From: Candidatus Ruthenibacterium merdavium
Lineage (GTDB): Bacteria > Bacillota > Clostridia > Oscillospirales > Ruminococcaceae
Assembly: GCA_019119935.1 (NCBI GenBank)
Contig: DWWA01000054.1
Coordinates: 1 to 64,000 of the forward strand
Reading direction: 5' to 3'
DNA length: 64,000 bases
Shown: positions 61,192-64,000 of the stretch, piece by piece
Layout of the letters: each line of letters begins with the position of its first letter
Position numbering within the stretch: the stretch's first letter is position 1
Program-made: the position numbers and the translations under genes
Notes under the pieces: generated by a model
Databases searched by the model: none
Told to the model about the DNA's origin: nothing
Seen by the model: only the letters and a program-made list of their open reading frames with translations

Positions 61192-63303
61192 TTATTCGGA
61201 CAAGGCATCGTCCACAACGTCATTTTGTGTAAGCACAAAATCAATATTGCCCGAAGGAATATCCGCAGCGGCCAGCTGCACACGAAGCGTATCGCCCAAT
61301 CGCCACACTTGCCCGGTCAAAGGATCTGACAAAGAAATTCCCTCGGTTAACGTTAAGGCATGCTCACTTAAAGCATCGCTGCGCAAAAGCCCTTCCACCG
61401 TATTCTCCAGCTGCACATACAGCCCATAATGCGTTACGCCGGAAACAACGCCCTCAAAGCACTCTCCAACATGAGGCTTCATTGCCTCAGCCTTATAGCA
61501 GTCGGAAATATCGCGTTCGGCATTCATTGCCGCTTGTTCGCGTTCGCTGGATTGGATAGATGCCTCCTGCACAAAGGCAGAAAACTTCCGCTGTAAACTT
61601 TCTAAGGAAGCGCCTTTCACATACGCTGATAAAATGCGATGAATTGCAAGGTCCGGATAGCGCCGAATCGGGGAGGTAAAATGCGTATAGTCTGCAAGGG
61701 ATAACCCATAGTGTCCGGTAGGATTCGGCTCATACTTTGCCTTCGCCATCGTGCGCAGCACATTGGTGTGAACCACCCGCTCCAAACTGGTGTGGCGCGT
61801 TTGCTCCAAAAGCTGGGCCAACTCCCACGCACTCGGTTCCTCTTGAAACGGGACCTCCAAACCGCAGGAAATAAGCAAATCGGACAGCGCATCCACACGC
61901 TTTGACTGCGGCGCAGAATGGGTGCGATATACAAAGGGCAGCTGCGCGCGGCGCGCAATGACAGCGACACTTTCATTCGCAAGCACCATAAACTCTTCAA
62001 TCATGCGCTCTGCAACGCCGCGCACTCGTTTTTTCACCCCGGTGCAAACGCCCTTTTCGTCGAGCACAAATTTTGCCTCTTCCGATTCAAAATCCATTGC
62101 GCCGCGCGCCGTATGCAAAGCCGCAAGTTTTTCATAAATTTCATACAGCACTTCAAGGTCGCTTTCTACTTCACGGTATTTTTCTTTTTCTTCCGGGCGC
62201 GCTGTTTTGTCAAACAGGCGATTGATTTCCTCATATACACCCTTTAGGCGCGAGCGGATCACGGTTTTTTTCAAAACCGCATTGGTTACACGCCCAGCGT
62301 GGTCTAAATCCATCAAGCAGGAAAAAGCGAGCCTGTCTTCCTGTGGGTTTAAGCTGCAAATTCCGTTGGATAACTGTTTGGGCAGCATAGGAATCACGCT
62401 GTCTGCATAATAAACAGATGTTCCGCGTTTCATCGCCTCTTCGTCTAAAGCACTGTGCGGTTTCACATAATGGCTGACATCCGCAATGTGCACACCAAGT
62501 CGGTAGCCATACGGCGTTCGCTGTGCGCTGACGGCATCGTCAATGTCCTTTGTATCAAACCCGTCTATGGTAAAAATCACACTGTCGCGCAAATCAAGGC
62601 GGCCTTGTATCTCTTTTTCCGTTACTTGCGCCGATTGCAGCGCTTTTGCTTCTTCCTTCACCGGCTGCGGGAAACGCGGTTCAATTCCTTGTGCGTAAAG
62701 CAATGCACGCGCGCAGTGTGCGGCACTTTGGGCACACCCAAAGCGGACGGTTACAACTGCGCGGTGATCTTCGTAAGCCGAACCGCGTTCGACTAATTCC
62801 ACGGCTACTTTTTCTCCGCAAAGTGCCTCGCCAAGGCCGTTCTTTTTCAAGAAAATAGGCACTTGGGGGCAGTCATCCGGAATAAATACAATTCTGCCAT
62901 ACTCTTCCCGCAAAATTCCGGTAAACTCTCTTCGTTCTTTGATGACAGCAAGCACTTTTCCCTCCCTGCTTCCTCCTGAGCGGGTATTCTTGGAAACATG
63001 AAGGGAAAGCGTATCGCCCGGCATTGCCCCTTGCAAAAAACGCCCCGGGATAAAAAACTCTTCCTGCGTTTCAAGTGCTTTTGCAAAAGCAAAGCCGCGG
63101 CCCAGTTTTACAACTATCGCTTGTACACCATGATACAAATCAGTTAAATAATACTTTCCATCCTTTTTGAGCACTTTCTTCTTTTTTTCAAGATCATCCA
63201 AAATATGTGCTACTTTTTTAGGATTACCCAAATGATTTTTGAGCATTTTCAGACTTTTTTCGCCTTCTGAAAGCTGTTGAATCACCTTTGTTTTTAAACT
63301 CAT
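61192..63303 (-). CDS. rnr: Ribonuclease R
   Basis: A 703-residue 3'-5' exoribonuclease of the RNase II/RNB family that degrades structured RNA and helps tmRNA and rRNA quality control. It has an N-terminal winged helix (about 1-60), two cold-shock domains (about 65-215), the RNB catalytic domain opening with TIDGFDTKDIDDAVS (about 247-261, four metal-binding Asp) and a C-terminal S1 domain (about 615-695). ATG 63303 follows GGAGGGGG. secG lies just upstream, the conserved secG-rnr pair of Firmicutes; an intrinsic terminator separates them. Confidence 0.97.
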   Translation of the reverse strand: MSLKTKVIQQLSEGEKSLKMLKNHLGNPKKVAHILDDLEKKKKVLKKDGKYYLTDLYHGVQAIVVKLGRGFAFAKALETQEEFFIPGRFLQGAMPGDTLSLHVSKNTRSGGSREGKVLAVIKERREFTGILREEYGRIVFIPDDCPQVPIFLKKNGLGEALCGEKVAVELVERGSAYEDHRAVVTVRFGCAQSAAHCARALLYAQGIEPRFPQPVKEEAKALQSAQVTEKEIQGRLDLRDSVIFTIDGFDTKDIDDAVSAQRTPYGYRLGVHIADVSHYVKPHSALDEEAMKRGTSVYYADSVIPMLPKQLSNGICSLNPQEDRLAFSCLMDLDHAGRVTNAVLKKTVIRSRLKGVYEEINRLFDKTARPEEKEKYREVESDLEVLYEIYEKLAALHTARGAMDFESEEAKFVLDEKGVCTGVKKRVRGVAERMIEEFMVLANESVAVIARRAQLPFVYRTHSAPQSKRVDALSDLLISCGLEVPFQEEPSAWELAQLLEQTRHTSLERVVHTNVLRTMAKAKYEPNPTGHYGLSLADYTHFTSPIRRYPDLAIHRILSAYVKGASLESLQRKFSAFVQEASIQSSEREQAAMNAERDISDCYKAEAMKPHVGECFEGVVSGVTHYGLYVQLENTVEGLLRSDALSEHALTLTEGISLSDPLTGQVWRLGDTLRVQLAAADIPSGNIDFVLTQNDVVDDALSE

Positions 63304-63376
63304 GTTTCCCCCTCCTTCATTTCCTGCGCGCAATCCGTAAAGAGACGCCGCATGAATATAATCATTTTTAAATAAG

Positions 63377-63406
63377 AAACCCGCCCTGCAAGCGCCGGGC
63401 GGGTTT
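63377..63406 (-). terminator. Terminator between secG and rnr
   Basis: AAACCCGCCC-TGCAAGCGCC-GGGCGGGTTT with a T-rich tail on the minus strand. It would limit secG read-through into rnr. Confidence 0.85.
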
Positions 63407-63412
63407 AAAACA

Positions 63413-63658
63413 TTACGCTAAATAAATGCTGAACACACTCACAAGTACCGCCAATACAAAGAAGGCAATACCGGCATATTTCGTGTACTTAGCCAGTACG
63501 GAACTACCCATGCGTCCGCGGTTATCTTCCACCATTTCGCCGCCGCCAATCACGCCGGACAAGCCACGGCCCTTGGATTCCTGGCTCAATACTAAGAAAA
63601 TCAAACCAATGCAGCAAAGAATCAGCAAAACGCCGCCGATAATTTCAAAAATGCCCAT
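63413..63658 (-). CDS. secG: Preprotein translocase subunit SecG
   Basis: An 81-residue SecG with two membrane segments (about 3-24 and 56-78) and the conserved cytoplasmic loop LSQESKGRGLSGVIGGG. It assists SecYE in protein export. ATG 63658 follows GGAGG; an upstream in-frame ATG lies before that site. The rnr gene follows after a terminator. Confidence 0.96.
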   Translation of the reverse strand: MGIFEIIGGVLLILCCIGLIFLVLSQESKGRGLSGVIGGGEMVEDNRGRMGSSVLAKYTKYAGIAFFVLAVLVSVFSIYLA

Positions 63659-63692
63659 TAATGAAACCTCCAAAACTTTCAATACAGTGTTT

Positions 63693-63720
63693 ATTATATC
63701 ACGAATCTTGCAAAAATCAA
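63693..63720 (-). promoter_or_regulatory. secG promoter
   Basis: TTGATT (63715-63720), 16 nt, perfect TATAAT (63693-63698) on the minus strand. Confidence 0.65.
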
Positions 63721-63760
63721 GATTTCCTCTAAAAAACTTCGTTCCTTTTCAAGACAGCAC

Positions 63761-64000
63761 TCACGCTGCAAGGCCGGTGGCATTTTCACTCGCAAATTGC
63801 AGCGCACCCTGCGCATCCACATAAGCAATTATATTGCCTTGCAAGTCGGTTCGGTAAACGCTTGCACTCACCGATTCAAACGCGCGTAAAGCTGCCTCGT
63901 GCGGATGTCCATAGTCATTATCCTTTCCGCAGCTGACAACAACAGCCTTCGGCTTTATCGAAGAAACAAACGCCCTGCTGTTGGAAGTATATGAGCCGTG
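63761..64000 (-). CDS. C-terminal end of a ComEC-like metallo-beta-lactamase-fold protein (partial)
   Basis: The last 79 codons of a gene that runs off the window. The visible part begins HGSYTSNSRAFVSSIKP, then VVVSCGKDNDYGHPHE and ends with a beta-strand region. The HGS..S.....L..I.P, S.G..N.YGHP pattern is characteristic of the C-terminal part of ComEC/Rec2-associated MBL hydrolases. Whether this is full ComEC or a stand-alone secreted MBL protein cannot be told. Confidence 0.8.
   Translation of the reverse strand, partial: HGSYTSNSRAFVSSIKPKAVVVSCGKDNDYGHPHEAALRAFESVSASVYRTDLQGNIIAYVDAQGALQFASENATGLAA

Overview
The window looks like chromosomal DNA of a spore-forming, low-to-mid G+C Clostridium-type Firmicute, most likely of the Oscillospirales/Ruminococcaceae group. 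Supporting signs are a SpoIIM-like gene next to a Xer recombinase, a BofA-family gene, a pyrophosphate-dependent phosphofructokinase beside an ATP-dependent one, the hprK-php-murB-rapZ-whiA-dnaE-pfkA block, Rex, FeoAB with its Cys-rich partner, frequent TTG starts with good Shine-Dalgarno sites, and sigma-A type promoters. The family assignment is inference; no 16S rRNA gene is present.

Layout. 1-2.6 kb is accessory: a cut-off membrane protein end, a very long hairpin, a PadR/DUF1700 pair and a 5'-truncated ABC permease joined to an unrelated antisense gene tail. From 2.7 kb the DNA is core-like: rnpB, radC, dapA and asd on the minus strand; queA-tgt-yajC-TIGR04086-spoIIM on plus; a Xer recombinase and radA on minus; an orphan solute-binding protein, an OGG-type glycosylase, nadE and an M42 peptidase; pfp and two small genes. 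20.7-30.6 kb is a minus-strand cell-envelope/carbon-control/replication block. 31-37 kb holds a GT4 glycosyltransferase, two membrane proteins, an acetyltransferase, a catalase and a PerR-type regulator. 37.4-40.4 kb is a zinc/cadmium efflux module with an SmtB-type repressor and two recognisable operators. 40.6-46.1 kb has a Sel1 protein, tRNA-Leu, cysK and the feoA-feoB-Cys-rich iron uptake set. 46.3-50.1 kb is an aconitase-isocitrate dehydrogenase-rex operon. 50.2-54.3 kb is a heterodimeric ABC exporter with a MarR regulator. 54.8-64 kb has a phosphomannose isomerase-ROK kinase fusion, two unknown membrane proteins, gdhA, bofA, rnr, secG and the end of a ComEC-like MBL protein.

Most notable observation: dnaE (replicative DNA polymerase III alpha) is interrupted exactly between the conserved residues KMD and FLGL by an 819-nt segment with the hallmarks of an ORF-less group II intron: a GTGCG 5' end, a 34-nt domain V, an AT 3' end, and two hairpin-loop sequences complementary to the 5' exon (candidate EBS1 and EBS2). 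Both exons are open and intact, so splicing, helped by a maturase encoded elsewhere, would give a normal 1160-residue DnaE.

Other points: a family of degenerate elements of about 110 bp in leader regions (katA, manA-ROK, gdhA); three matching 16-bp palindromes around cysK/feoA/feoB that suggest a DtxR-like iron regulon; a 28-bp perfect palindrome next to the Xer gene; a hairpin that buries the ribosome-binding site of the gene after yajC; and a palindrome over the -10 box of the exporter operon that ends with its own MarR gene.
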